From the NCBI RefSeq assembly GCF_025380365.1, contig NZ_JAOCQF010000001.1, forward strand, positions 2,158,245-2,222,244: a stretch of 64,000 nucleotides of DNA, in the 5' to 3' direction. How positions within the stretch are numbered: the first letter of the stretch is position 1; the number at the start of each line of letters is the position of its first letter. This DNA comes from Albidovulum sediminis. Lineage in GTDB: Bacteria > Pseudomonadota > Alphaproteobacteria > Rhodobacterales > Rhodobacteraceae. Under the pieces are notes generated by a model. That model saw only the letters and a program-made list of their open reading frames with translations. It searched no databases and was not told the origin of the DNA. Below are positions 55,166 to 64,000 of this stretch, piece by piece. The translations under genes were made by a program, and so were the position numbers.

Positions 55166-56049
55166 CATCGTCGAACCTGCGCGCCGGCATCCTTCTGATG
55201 ACCGGGGCGGCGATCGTCTTTTCGACGCAGGACGCGATGTCGCGCCATCTGGCGGGCACCTACAACGTCTTCATGGTGGTGATGATCCGCTACTGGTTCT
55301 TCGCCGCGTTCGTGCTCTGGATCGCGCAACGCCAGCCGGGCGGTCTGCGCGCAGCCGTGCGATCGGGCTATCCGGCCCTCCAAATCTTTCGCGGCGTCCT
55401 GCTGGCGGCCGAAATCTGCGTCATGGTCGCGGCCTTCGTCGTCCTCGGGCTTGTGGAAAGCCACGCGATCTTCGCCGCCTATCCGCTGCTTGTCGCGGCC
55501 CTTTCCGGCCCGGTGCTGGGCGAAAGGGTCGGCTGGCGCCGCTGGGCGGCGATCGGCATCGGTTTCCTCGGTGTCCTCGTCATCCTGGAACCCGGCGTGA
55601 CGGTGTTTTCGCCGGCCGCGCTTATCCCCGTCGCATCGGCCACGATGTTCGCCCTCTACGGGCTGCTCACCCGCTTCGTGGCCCGGCGAGACAGTGCCGC
55701 GGTCAGCTTCTTCTGGACGGGCGTCAGCGGGGCGGTGGTGATGACGGCCGCCGGGATCTGGTTCTGGGAACCGATGGCGGTGGCAGACTGGGGCTGGATG
55801 GGTCTTCTGTGCATCTGCGGGGCGACGGCGCACTACCTGCTGATCCGCGCCTACGAGGCGGCCGAGGCAAGCGCGATCCAGCCCTTCGCCTACCTGCAAC
55901 TGCCCTTCGCCGCCTTCCTCGGGATCACGATCTTCGGCGAAACCCTCCGGGTGAACGTGCTGATCGGGGCGGGGATCGTGGTTCTGGCGGGCCTTTTCAC
56001 CCTCTGGCGCGCGCGCGTCAGGGGCAGCCCGCCGGCGCCGCTGACCTGA
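55162..56049 (+). CDS. EamA/DMT-family transporter
   Basis: 295 residues with ten hydrophobic helices, RAGILLMTGAAIVFSTQDAMSRHL at the start and two EamA repeats (GLVESHAIFAAYPLLVAALSGPVLGERVG and EAAEASAIQPFAYLQLPFAAFLGI). Drug/metabolite exporter superfamily. Overlaps mnmD by 4 bp, so it is translationally coupled. Substrate unknown. Confidence 0.88.
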   Translation: MTSSNLRAGILLMTGAAIVFSTQDAMSRHLAGTYNVFMVVMIRYWFFAAFVLWIAQRQPGGLRAAVRSGYPALQIFRGVLLAAEICVMVAAFVVLGLVESHAIFAAYPLLVAALSGPVLGERVGWRRWAAIGIGFLGVLVILEPGVTVFSPAALIPVASATMFALYGLLTRFVARRDSAAVSFFWTGVSGAVVMTAAGIWFWEPMAVADWGWMGLLCICGATAHYLLIRAYEAAEASAIQPFAYLQLPFAAFLGITIFGETLRVNVLIGAGIVVLAGLFTLWRARVRGSPPAPLT

Positions 56050-56077
56050 CCGCGCGCCCGCCCCGCCGGGCTGCGCC

Positions 56078-58009
56078 TCAGCGCCCCTTCAGCATCGCGC
56101 CGAAGCCCTGCGCGCCACCGCCAAGCCCCAGCCGCATCCGGTAGACGGGCAGGCTTTCAGCCACGCGCATCACGTAGTTCCGGGTTTCCTCGAACGGAAT
56201 GGCCTCGATCCAGTCCACCACGTCGACGCCGTCGGTCCGGGGGTCGCCGAAGGCCTCGATCCACTGCCGGGGCCGCCCCGGCCCGGCGTTGTAGCCCGCC
56301 GCAACCAGCACCGGCGAGGGGCCGAACTCCTCGACCAGACCCGCAAGATAGGCGCTGCCGATCTGCGCGTTGTACTGCCAGTCCGAGGTCAGCTTTCCTT
56401 CGTCGTAGCTGACACCGATCTGGCCTGCGACCTTCTTCGCTGTAGCCGGCATCACCTGCATCAGACCGCGCGCCCCGGCATGGGACACAACGCGCGGATT
56501 GAACTCGCTTTCCCGCCGCGCGATCGACAGGGCAAGCTCCGGCGCGACCGGAAGCTTCAGCTTCTCGATCCCGTTCGTCGGGAAATAGGCCGTGGGCAGG
56601 ATCACGCCCCGTTCCGCCGCCGCCTTGGCCAGAAGCAGGGCGGTATTCGCATCGCCCCATTCGAGAGCGAGGCCCGCAAGCCGCGCGATATCCTCACCGC
56701 CCAGCCCCTCGCCCAGATGCAGCAGGAACCGCAGCGCAAGGTCACGATCCCCCGCCGCCTGAAGCAGCTGCGCCGCCTGAAAGACGCTCGACCGCGCAAA
56801 GCCCGCCCCGCGCCAGTCGGGATAGCGTTCGCCCCCCGCCATCGCGGGCGGCATCGGCAGGCCTACCTTCTCGGCCGACAAGAGCCCGTAGAACGCGGTC
56901 TGGTAGCGCGCGCCTTCGGCATAGGCGGCCTGCGCCTTGCCCCGGTCGCCCAGCACGTCCCAGGCCCGGCCTTCCCAGTAATTCGCACGCGACAGGCTGA
57001 TCGGCCCGCTCACCGCCGCCTCGAACCGCGCGAAGTGCTTCAACGCGGTTTCCGCATCGCCCAGCTTCCTCAGCGCGATATAGCCCGCCAGCCATTCGAG
57101 GTCGGCATAATCGCTGCCGCCGTCCAGATGGTGGCCCGCCGCCATCCGGTAGGCACGGCGCGCGTCGCCCTCGCGCATTTCCTTGCGGGCCAGGCGCCGA
57201 CGCCAGTCGGCCCATTGTTCGGGGTCGCCAAGCGCCTCCGCACTGGCCGACCGCTCCAACAGCAGTTCGTCCGCGCTGTCGTAAAGATCGCGCCGAATGC
57301 GCCAGCGGAATCGGTCGTAGGCGAGCCCGCCCGAGTTCACCGCCTTGTCCGGCAGCGCCGCGATCAGCCCGTCGATGCCTTTCTCGTCGTCCTGAAGCGC
57401 AATCCGCGCGGCGGCAACGGCGCGGGTATAGGGGCTGGCAAGCGGCAGCATGCGCCGCGCGTCCGCCGTCAGGCCCGCGCGCAGCAGGCTTGCCACGCGG
57501 CCGTCGTGATGGTCCCCCAAAAGCGCGCCGTGACGGCCGACGAAGGCCGCGTGTTCATCCGCGGTCAGCGGAAGGCTTCGCCAGGCGCGCACGATCTCCT
57601 TCGCGGCCGCCTGTTCCTGGCCTAGTGCCGACAATGCGGCGGCAAAGGCAAGGCTGCCCGTGCCGGTCTGCGGCGACTGGGCGGCGAAATAGGCGACGAC
57701 GGCCGCAGGGTCCTGCCCGGCCGCCTTTTCCTCGCCCTTCTTCCGCAGAAGCGGCAGGCCGGGCCAGTCGGGGTGGGTGTCGAGAAAGCCGCGATAGTCG
57801 GCAAAGCTTCCCTCGCCATCGCGCAGCCGCTGCCATTCGATCACCGACTGCGCCAGCGGGCCCGACCGCGCCGCCTGACCCAACGCAGCCGGCCAGTCGC
57901 GCGCCGCCGCCGCACGCAGCGCCACGGCAAGCGTGCCGGGGTCATCGGCACGGGCGGGAAAGCTGGCAACGGCTGCCAGCAGGGCGGAAAGGGCAAGGCT
58001 TCGGATCAT
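56078..58009 (-). CDS. soluble lytic murein transglycosylase (SLT family)
   Basis: 643 residues from the ATG at 58007-58009. Signal peptide MIRSLALSALLAAVASFPARA. A long alpha-superhelical domain (about 25-460) precedes the SLT catalytic domain; the catalytic Glu is in ARRESEFNPRVVSHAGARGLMQVMPATAKKVA, and AGYNAGPGR follows. Family 1 lytic transglycosylase, length as E. coli Slt70. Divergent from dapA. Confidence 0.92.
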   Translation of the reverse strand: MIRSLALSALLAAVASFPARADDPGTLAVALRAAAARDWPAALGQAARSGPLAQSVIEWQRLRDGEGSFADYRGFLDTHPDWPGLPLLRKKGEEKAAGQDPAAVVAYFAAQSPQTGTGSLAFAAALSALGQEQAAAKEIVRAWRSLPLTADEHAAFVGRHGALLGDHHDGRVASLLRAGLTADARRMLPLASPYTRAVAAARIALQDDEKGIDGLIAALPDKAVNSGGLAYDRFRWRIRRDLYDSADELLLERSASAEALGDPEQWADWRRRLARKEMREGDARRAYRMAAGHHLDGGSDYADLEWLAGYIALRKLGDAETALKHFARFEAAVSGPISLSRANYWEGRAWDVLGDRGKAQAAYAEGARYQTAFYGLLSAEKVGLPMPPAMAGGERYPDWRGAGFARSSVFQAAQLLQAAGDRDLALRFLLHLGEGLGGEDIARLAGLALEWGDANTALLLAKAAAERGVILPTAYFPTNGIEKLKLPVAPELALSIARRESEFNPRVVSHAGARGLMQVMPATAKKVAGQIGVSYDEGKLTSDWQYNAQIGSAYLAGLVEEFGPSPVLVAAGYNAGPGRPRQWIEAFGDPRTDGVDVVDWIEAIPFEETRNYVMRVAESLPVYRMRLGLGGGAQGFGAMLKGR

Positions 58010-58077
58010 CGTTTTCTGTGACTGCTTCGGTTTTTTCCTGATCCTACCCCACCCTTGCCCAGCCGCAACACACAAAC

Positions 58078-58106
58078 TTGGCAATCCGTCCGACTGCGGC
58101 TAGGTT
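58078..58106 (+). promoter_or_regulatory. candidate sigma-70-type promoter of dapA
   Basis: TTGGCA (58078-58083), 17 bases spacer, TAGGTT (58101-58106), about 50 bases before the dapA ATG. Spacing is ideal; hexamer match is partial. Confidence 0.4.
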
Positions 58107-58155
58107 CCGCGCGCATTCAACCGGGCGAGTCTGCCCAGAAATCAAGGAGCGTGTC

Positions 58156-59031
58156 ATGTTCAAAGGGTCCTTCCCAGCCCTCGTCACGCCGTTCAAGGAC
58201 GGCGCGCTGGATCTGGACACGCTCAAGAAACTCGTGGACTGGCACGTGGCCGAAGGCAGCCACGGCCTTGTGCCGGTGGGCACGACCGGCGAAAGCCCGA
58301 CGCTCAGCCACGAGGAACATGTGCGCGTGATCGAAGAGGTCGTGAAGGCCGCCGCGGGCCGCATTCCCGTCATCGCCGGGGCCGGGTCGAACTCGACCGA
58401 GGAAGGGATCTTCCTCATTCGCGAGGCGGAGCGCGTCGGCGCGAACGCGGCCCTTGTTGTCACGCCCTACTACAACAAGCCGACCCAACGCGGCCTCTAC
58501 GCCCATTTCAAGGCGATGCACGACGCCTCGGCGCTGCCGATCATCATCTACAACATTCCCGGCCGGTCGGTCGTGGACATGACGCCCGAGACGATGGGGG
58601 AACTGGCGAAGCTGCCCCGGATCATCGGCGTGAAGGACGCCACCGGCAAGATCGAACGCGTCAGCCAGCAACGCGCCGCCTGCGGGCCGGACTTCGTTCA
58701 GCTCTCGGGCGAGGACGCGACGGCACTCGGCTTCAACGCGCACGGGGGCGTGGGCTGCATCTCGGTCACGGCGAACGTCGCGCCCCGCCTTTGCGCAGAG
58801 TTCCAGGAGGCGACTTTGCGCGGCGACTTCGCGGCGGCGCTGTCCTACCAGGACCGGCTGATGCCGCTGCACGAGGCGATCTTCATCGAGCCGGGCCTGT
58901 GCGGCGCGAAATACGCGCTCTCGCGGCTCGGCCTGTGCTCGGAGGAGGTGCGCCTGCCGCTTACCGGCCTTCTCGATGCGACGAAGTCGAAGATCGACGC
59001 CGCGATGCGCCACGCGGGCATCATCAACTGA
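58156..59031 (+). CDS. dapA: 4-hydroxy-tetrahydrodipicolinate synthase
   Basis: 291 residues from the ATG at 58156 (AAGGAG 6 bases upstream). Condenses pyruvate and aspartate semialdehyde for lysine and diaminopimelate. Schiff-base lysine K160 ([10 protein letters not shown]), catalytic T44 (GTTGE), Y106 and Y132 (IIYNIPGRS) all present. Length standard. Upstream of the AMP-binding ligase gene but not obviously co-transcribed. Confidence 0.94.
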   Translation: MFKGSFPALVTPFKDGALDLDTLKKLVDWHVAEGSHGLVPVGTTGESPTLSHEEHVRVIEEVVKAAAGRIPVIAGAGSNSTEEGIFLIREAERVGANAALVVTPYYNKPTQRGLYAHFKAMHDASALPIIIYNIPGRSVVDMTPETMGELAKLPRIIGVKDATGKIERVSQQRAACGPDFVQLSGEDATALGFNAHGGVGCISVTANVAPRLCAEFQEATLRGDFAAALSYQDRLMPLHEAIFIEPGLCGAKYALSRLGLCSEEVRLPLTGLLDATKSKIDAAMRHAGIIN

Positions 59032-59137
59032 CCCGACCGCCGGCTGACCGCCGGCGGAACGCATTTCCGGCGCGGGAAAGCCGCGAACCGTGCTAACCTT
59101 CCCCGACTGCCGCCGGCATCAGGGGGAGGGCGCCGCA

Positions 59138-60691
59138 TTGACCATTTTCACAAGCCCGTTCAAGAACATCACCCTGCGCGATGTCACCATCACCGAACGG
59201 GTGCTCGAGGGACTGACCGAGCGCGGCCGCGACGCGATGATCGACGGCCCCAGCGGACGGCGCGTGACGGCGGGCGAACTGACCGACGGCACCCGCGCGG
59301 TCGCCGGCGGCCTTCGCCAGCGCGGCATCGGGCCGGGCAGCGTCGTCGCCATCCTGTTGCCGAACCTGCCGGAATACTTCCTGTGCTTCCACGGCGCCGC
59401 CTGGGCCGGCGCCACCGTGACGACGGTGAACCCGACTTACACCGCAGCAGAACTGCACCACCAGCTGCAGGATGCGGGGGCGGATATCCTGATTACCCTG
59501 CCGGCCTTCGCCGAGACCGCCCGCGCCGGGGCCGAAGGCACCGCCGTGCGCGAGATCTTTACCCTGGGCGAAGCGCCCGGAACCACGCCCTTCGCCGAAC
59601 TCATGGGCCCGCCGCTGGCCGAACAGGTGCGTGTCGATGTCGCACGCGACTCGCTGGTGCTGCCCTATTCCTCGGGGACGACGGGCCTGCCCAAGGGCGT
59701 GATGCTGACGCACCGCAACCTTGTCGCCAATGTCGACCAGGCACTCTCTGTCCGGGCGATCGAACCGGGGGAATGGACGGTGGGATTCCTGCCCTTCTTC
59801 CACATCTACGGCATGACGGTCCTGATGAACCTTTACCTTGCCGCCGGCGGCGGGGTCGTCACGATGCCGCGCTTCGATCTGGAGCTGTTCCTCCGCCTCA
59901 TCCAGGATCACCGCACGAAACAGGTCTACGTCGTGCCGCCCGTGGCGCTTGCGCTGGCCAAGCATCCCCTTGTCGAGCGATACGACCTTTCCGCGCTCCG
60001 CTTCGTCTTTTCCGGCGCGGCGCCCCTCGGCGCCCCTCTTTCGAATGCGGTCGAGGCGCGGCTGGGCGCGCGCTGCGAGCAGGGCTACGGCATGACCGAG
60101 ATGAGCCCGGTCAGCCATGTGACCGCCCCGACGCGCGGACGGGCCGGATCGGCGGGCCAGACCGCCCCTTCGACCGAATGCCGTATCGTCGACCCCGCAA
60201 CCGGCCGCGGCCTAGGCGCTGGCGAGGAGGGCGAGCTGTGGGTGCGCGGGCCGCAGGTGATGACGGGCTACCTGAACAACCCCGGCGCCACCGCCGCCTC
60301 GCTTTCACCCGACGGCTGGCTCCGGACCGGGGACATCGCCGCCTTCGATGACGACGGCTATCTCTTCATCCGCGACCGGTTGAAGGAGCTCATCAAGGTA
60401 AAGGGCTTCCAGGTCGCCCCGGCCGAGGTCGAGGCCGAGCTTCAGTCCTGCCCGGGCCTGGCCGACGCCGCGGTGGTCGGCATCCCCGACGAGGAGGCCG
60501 GAGAGGTTCCGGTGGCGTTCATCGTCCTCGCCCCCGGGGCCACGATCGGCGCCGATGAGGTCATTGCCCACCTCTCCTCGCGCCTTGCGCATTACAAGCT
60601 GCCCCGCGCGCTCCATGTCGTGGACGCCATCCCGAAGTCAGCCTCTGGCAAGATCCTGCGCCGGGTGCTCAGGGCGGGGCTGGTCGGATAG
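59138..60691 (+). CDS. AMP-binding acyl/aryl-CoA ligase (4-coumarate-CoA ligase type)
   Basis: 517 residues from a TTG at 59138, chosen because AGGGGGAGGG lies 7 bases upstream; the GTG further upstream has no such site. AMP-binding YSSGTTGLPKGVMLTHRN, EQGYGMTEMSP, and C-terminal catalytic lysine in PKSASGKILRR fit the ANL superfamily, 4CL-like branch. Substrate (aryl or fatty acid) cannot be set from sequence. It is followed by a metal-dependent amidohydrolase gene. Confidence 0.85.
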   Translation: MTIFTSPFKNITLRDVTITERVLEGLTERGRDAMIDGPSGRRVTAGELTDGTRAVAGGLRQRGIGPGSVVAILLPNLPEYFLCFHGAAWAGATVTTVNPTYTAAELHHQLQDAGADILITLPAFAETARAGAEGTAVREIFTLGEAPGTTPFAELMGPPLAEQVRVDVARDSLVLPYSSGTTGLPKGVMLTHRNLVANVDQALSVRAIEPGEWTVGFLPFFHIYGMTVLMNLYLAAGGGVVTMPRFDLELFLRLIQDHRTKQVYVVPPVALALAKHPLVERYDLSALRFVFSGAAPLGAPLSNAVEARLGARCEQGYGMTEMSPVSHVTAPTRGRAGSAGQTAPSTECRIVDPATGRGLGAGEEGELWVRGPQVMTGYLNNPGATAASLSPDGWLRTGDIAAFDDDGYLFIRDRLKELIKVKGFQVAPAEVEAELQSCPGLADAAVVGIPDEEAGEVPVAFIVLAPGATIGADEVIAHLSSRLAHYKLPRALHVVDAIPKSASGKILRRVLRAGLVG

Positions 60692-60770
60692 GGCCTGCAT
60701 ATCCCTTTTGGGGAATGGCCGGGGGCAGCCGTTGGCGCTACCCCTGTCCTGTCCAAGACGGAGGCCCCCG

Positions 60771-62423
60771 ATGACGCCGCATCTCATCCTGACCAATGCC
60801 CGCATTCTGACGATGGACCCCGCGCGGCCCACGGCGCAGGCCATTGCCCTTGCCGGCGAACGGATCGCCGCCGTCGGCAGCCGGGCCGAGGTCGAGGCGC
60901 TTGCGGGCCCCGCGACCGAGGTCATCGACTGCAAGGGTGCAACCCTGATGCCCGGTTTCGTCGAAAGCCACCTGCACCTCGTTCTCGGCGGCACGGAACT
61001 GGCGCACCTGCAACTGACCCATGTGGATGGAGAAGAGGCGCTGACCCGCGCCTTCCGCGATTTCGCCGCGCAGAATCCCGACCAACCGCTCCTGATGGCG
61101 CAGGGCGGGCATTACGCGATCCTCGATCATCCGATGACGCGCCACGACCTTGACCGCGTCATCGCCGACCGCCCTATCGCGATCACCGCGCACGACCACC
61201 ACACCGTCTGGGCCAACACCGCGGCGCTCAGCGCAGCCGGCATCCTGCACGGGGCCCCCACCCCGCCCGGGCACGAGATCGTCATGGGGCCGGACGGCAC
61301 CGCAACCGGAGAGCTGCGGGAGTTCGAGGCCTTCGCGCCCGTGGTCGCGATCGGCGGGGAATCGCGGATCTATCTCGGCATCGCGACGGGCGGCGAACCC
61401 TCGCCCTGGCCGAATTCGGCCGAACAGGCGATGGACCGCACCAAGGCGGCCCGCGGGCTTGCCCATGCCGCGCGCCACGGCATCACCTCGATGGTGAACA
61501 TGGACGGAAACCGCTACACGCTCGAGATCCTGCGCGGGTTGCAGCGCGACGGGGGGCTGACCGCGCGGGTCAAGGTGCCGTTCCACTTCAAGCCGCACAT
61601 GGAGCTTTCCGAACTGGACCGGGCCGACGAAATGACCCGCGACTTCGACGACGACTGGCTGTCCTGCCGCTTCGTGAAGATGTTCATGGACGGCGTGACC
61701 GACAGCCGCACCGCCTACATGCTGGCCGACTACCCCGGCTGCCCGGGCCACAGGTCGGAGCCGCTGTTCCCCGCCTCGCGCTTCAACCAGATCGCGACCG
61801 AGGTGGACCGGCGCGGCATGCAGATCGCGGTACACGCCATCGGCGACGCGGCCGTGCGCGCCACCATCGACGGCTACGAGGCGGCGCAGAGGGCCAACGG
61901 CCGCCGCGACAGCCGCCATCGGGTCGAACATATCGAACTGATCGATCCGGCGGACGTGCCGCGCCTGGCCGCCCTTGGCATCACCGCCTCGATCCAGCCC
62001 GTCCATGCGCCGGGGGCGATGGATTTCGACCTGCAGCCGACGCTCGACACGCTGGGCCGCGAACGCTGGCCGAACTACTTCCTCTGCCGCACCTTGGCCG
62101 AGGCGGGCGCCCATATCGCCTTCGCCTCGGACTGGCCGGTGACGGACATCTCGGTCCTGCGCGGGATCGGCGCGGCAATGACCCGTCCAAGCTATGACGG
62201 TGGCACCGACCAGCGTATCCCGCTGGCCGACGTGCTGCGCGCCTATACCGCCGGCGGCGCCTTTGCCGCGCACTGGGAAAACCTGACCGGCACGCTGAAA
62301 CCCGGCATGGCAGCGGATGTCGTCGTCCTTTCGCGGGACATCGAAGCCACGCCGCACGACGAGATCGCCGCGATGACCGTGGCTCTGACGATCTGCGGCG
62401 GGCGCATCACCTGGCAGGGCTGA
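60771..62423 (+). CDS. amidohydrolase family metallohydrolase (YtcJ-like)
   Basis: 550 residues from the ATG at 60771 (GGAGG 7 bases upstream). Metal-site motifs GFVESHLHLVLGG, AVHAIGDAAVR, EHIELIDPADVP and FASDWPVTDIS are the YtcJ/amidohydrolase_3 set. Zinc-type hydrolase of unknown substrate. 79 bp downstream of the ligase; possibly an operon. Confidence 0.88.
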   Translation: MTPHLILTNARILTMDPARPTAQAIALAGERIAAVGSRAEVEALAGPATEVIDCKGATLMPGFVESHLHLVLGGTELAHLQLTHVDGEEALTRAFRDFAAQNPDQPLLMAQGGHYAILDHPMTRHDLDRVIADRPIAITAHDHHTVWANTAALSAAGILHGAPTPPGHEIVMGPDGTATGELREFEAFAPVVAIGGESRIYLGIATGGEPSPWPNSAEQAMDRTKAARGLAHAARHGITSMVNMDGNRYTLEILRGLQRDGGLTARVKVPFHFKPHMELSELDRADEMTRDFDDDWLSCRFVKMFMDGVTDSRTAYMLADYPGCPGHRSEPLFPASRFNQIATEVDRRGMQIAVHAIGDAAVRATIDGYEAAQRANGRRDSRHRVEHIELIDPADVPRLAALGITASIQPVHAPGAMDFDLQPTLDTLGRERWPNYFLCRTLAEAGAHIAFASDWPVTDISVLRGIGAAMTRPSYDGGTDQRIPLADVLRAYTAGGAFAAHWENLTGTLKPGMAADVVVLSRDIEATPHDEIAAMTVALTICGGRITWQG

Positions 62424-62426
62424 CGC

Positions 62427-63197
62427 CTAGAGCCCGCCCCAGAAGGCCCGCGCAGTCATCGCCGCCCCCATCGCGATGACGGCCCAGCGCAGGATCGCCT
62501 GCGGTATCGCTCGCGAGCCTGCCCCGCCCAGGAACCCGCCAAGGGCGGCACCCGCGGCGACGGCGGCGGCGTGCGGCCAGGACACCGCGCCGCCGAACAC
62601 GTAGATGACCGAGGCGATCAGGCTCAGCGCCCCGATCACCGCGTTCTTCAGCGCGTTGGCCTGAAGGAAGTCGCCGTACCCCACCAGGATCAGCGCCGCG
62701 AGCATGATCTGGCCCAGCCCGGCGCCGAAGTAGCCGCCATAAACCGACATCAGGAACAGCCCCAGCCCCGCCAGCCACCGCCGACCGGGGCGCGGCTTCA
62801 GGAACCTGAGCGCAAGCCGACGGAGCGTCGGCGCCAGCGCGAAAAGCGCGGTCGCGGACAAGAGCAGCCAGGGCACCGCCGCCTCGAAGGTCGCGGCCCC
62901 CATCGCGGTCAGCAACAGGGCACCGGCAGCCCCGCCCAGCGCCCCGAGCATGAGCGGCGGCCAGAGCCCGCGCCCGATCTCTCCAAGCTCTGCCCGATAG
63001 GCGGGCAGCGCCGCGAGGTTCGAGGGGATCAGCGCCACGAAGTTGGTGGCGTTCGCGGCCAGCGGCGAGAGGCCCGACAGGATCAGGACCGGAAACGTGA
63101 AGAAGGATGCCCCCCCAGCGACCGCAGAGACAGCCCCGGCAAGGGTTCCGACAGCGAACAGGGCCAGCACCCCGCTCAGGCCGACCTCAAGGCTCAT
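62427..63197 (-). CDS. TauE/SafE family permease
   Basis: 256 residues from the ATG at 63195-63197, about eight hydrophobic helices. VSAVAGGASFFTFPVLILSGLSPLAANATNF and GGYFGAGLGQIMLAALILVGY are the two repeat hallmarks of the sulfite exporter TauE/SafE family. Substrate unknown. Its ATG overlaps the ProC-like gene stop by 4 bp. Convergent with the amidohydrolase gene. Confidence 0.9.
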   Translation of the reverse strand: MSLEVGLSGVLALFAVGTLAGAVSAVAGGASFFTFPVLILSGLSPLAANATNFVALIPSNLAALPAYRAELGEIGRGLWPPLMLGALGGAAGALLLTAMGAATFEAAVPWLLLSATALFALAPTLRRLALRFLKPRPGRRWLAGLGLFLMSVYGGYFGAGLGQIMLAALILVGYGDFLQANALKNAVIGALSLIASVIYVFGGAVSWPHAAAVAAGAALGGFLGGAGSRAIPQAILRWAVIAMGAAMTARAFWGGL

Positions 63198-63991
63198 GCG
63201 CCGCCCTCGCCGAGGATCCTGGCCCTTGCAGCCGCCGCATCGAGCCCTTCGGAAATTGCCCGCGCAAGCCCGGCGGCCTCCATCGCGGCGATGCCCGCTG
63301 CCGTGGTTCCCGCGTAGTCGACCATGGCCCGCACCTGTTCGGCCGGGCTTTCGTGCGACGCGGAAAGGATCCTGCCGCTGGCAAGGAACAGTTGCCGGAT
63401 CGCCCGCTCCGCCACCTCGGGCGCGATTCCGCGGGCGGTGGCGTGGCGGATCATCGCGTCGGCGAACAGGGCAACGAAACCGGGCACCGGACCCGTCATC
63501 GCGGTGAACTGGTCGATCTGGTCCTCCTCGGCCAGTTCGTCGGTCAGCCCGCAGGCGTCGAAGATCGCCCGGACGGTGCCGCGATCCTGCGCTGTCACCC
63601 CGGAGGCGGCAACCCAGGGCGAATATGCCAGCCCGTGCTCGGCCGCGGGGCTGGACATCGCCCGCACGATCCGCGCCGACCCCGTCAACGCGGCCAGCCG
63701 CGCCAGCGAAACCCCGGCCATGACCGAGATGACAAGCCGGCCGGGGGCGGCAATCGCGATCGACGCCGCGGCGGCGGGCGGGACCGACAGGATGACCGTA
63801 TTGCAAGCCGCAACCAGCGCCTGGTTGTCGGCCCCCACGATCACGCCCCGCGGCACCTCCGCACGCCCCGACCGGCAGGAAATCCAGAGATCGCCATCCC
63901 CGACCGCCCCGACCGAGAGAAGCCTGCGCGCGATCGCACCGCCAAGCTGGCCATTGCCGCCGATGATGCCGATCCGGCCCGATATCGCCAT
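63194..63991 (-). CDS. pyrroline-5-carboxylate reductase-like protein
   Basis: 265 residues, ProC-like: N-terminal NAD(P) motif IGIIGGNGQLGGAIARRLL, then VDYAGTTAAGIAAMEAAGL where authentic ProC carries PGGTT, and MTGPVPGFVALFADAMI. The altered DYAGTTAAG suggests a paralogue that may not be the proline-synthesis enzyme. It overlaps the TauE/SafE gene by 4 bp and lies next to the right window edge but is complete (ATG at 63989-63991). Confidence 0.8.
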   Translation of the reverse strand: MAISGRIGIIGGNGQLGGAIARRLLSVGAVGDGDLWISCRSGRAEVPRGVIVGADNQALVAACNTVILSVPPAAAASIAIAAPGRLVISVMAGVSLARLAALTGSARIVRAMSSPAAEHGLAYSPWVAASGVTAQDRGTVRAIFDACGLTDELAEEDQIDQFTAMTGPVPGFVALFADAMIRHATARGIAPEVAERAIRQLFLASGRILSASHESPAEQVRAMVDYAGTTAAGIAAMEAAGLARAISEGLDAAAARARILGEGGA

Positions 63992-64000
63992 GGCCTAGTC

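Overview
The window is about 64 kb of gene-dense, GC-rich (roughly two-thirds G+C by eye) chromosome, most consistent with an alphaproteobacterium of the Rhodobacterales (Rhodobacteraceae/Paracoccaceae). The reasons are a class I lysyl-tRNA synthetase, a VC_2705-type symporter with its small subunit and a DUF294 protein, a Hint-domain secreted protein, a TTAA-N7-TTAA CtrA-type site and an FNR-type TTGAC-N4-GTCAA site. I see no rRNA, tRNA, CRISPR array, transposase or prophage block. Most of the window is ordinary chromosome with a few accessory insertions.

Layout. 1-4.0 kb: a DUF2339 membrane protein (cut by the window edge) and the YcjX/YcjF pair, then truA. 4.8-14.6 kb: one long minus-strand acetate module, read in the order acs, adk, DUF4212 small subunit, Na+/acetate-type symporter, a cNMP/CBS/DUF294 protein, a small membrane protein, a receiver protein, and a membrane PAS/degenerate-kinase protein fused to a DnaQ-type exonuclease. 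15-23 kb: a flavin-binding stress protein, a hybrid kinase with a degraded ATPase domain, a beta-helix protein, DUF4864, CHAD, LysRS and TerB-like proteins. 23.3-31.2 kb: D-amino-acid dehydrogenase, DacB, NadD, EttA, a low-GC orphan ORF, a GFA protein, a cold-shock protein, DUF4342 and an FNR-site-preceded UspA.

31.3-41.5 kb is the most distinctive accessory region: an RpiR regulator divergent from an N-formylglutamate-amidohydrolase-like gene, a complete TRAP transporter (dctQ, dctM, dctP), a glutamine-synthetase-family ligase, an aldehyde dehydrogenase, an iron-dependent alcohol dehydrogenase and, beyond a large inverted repeat, a DadA-like flavoprotein. The set looks like a gamma-glutamylation route for an imported amine or amino alcohol (ligase, two oxidations, amide hydrolysis). 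That is an inference from gene content.

41.5-64 kb: GlsB, an fmt-def-def operon in which one deformylase has lost its catalytic residues, a MalY/PatB aminotransferase, a single-domain response regulator and a lytic transglycosylase sharing a CtrA-like site, a Hint protein, smc, a GFA-GNAT fusion, divergently arranged FAD oxidoreductase and mnmD (the two halves of an MnmC-like enzyme), an EamA exporter, a soluble lytic transglycosylase, dapA, an acyl-CoA-ligase-type AMP-binding enzyme, a YtcJ-like amidohydrolase, a TauE/SafE permease and a ProC-like reductase.

Coordinates of genes were set from the reading frame plus ribosome-binding-site spacing; several start codons are GTG or TTG and are flagged.
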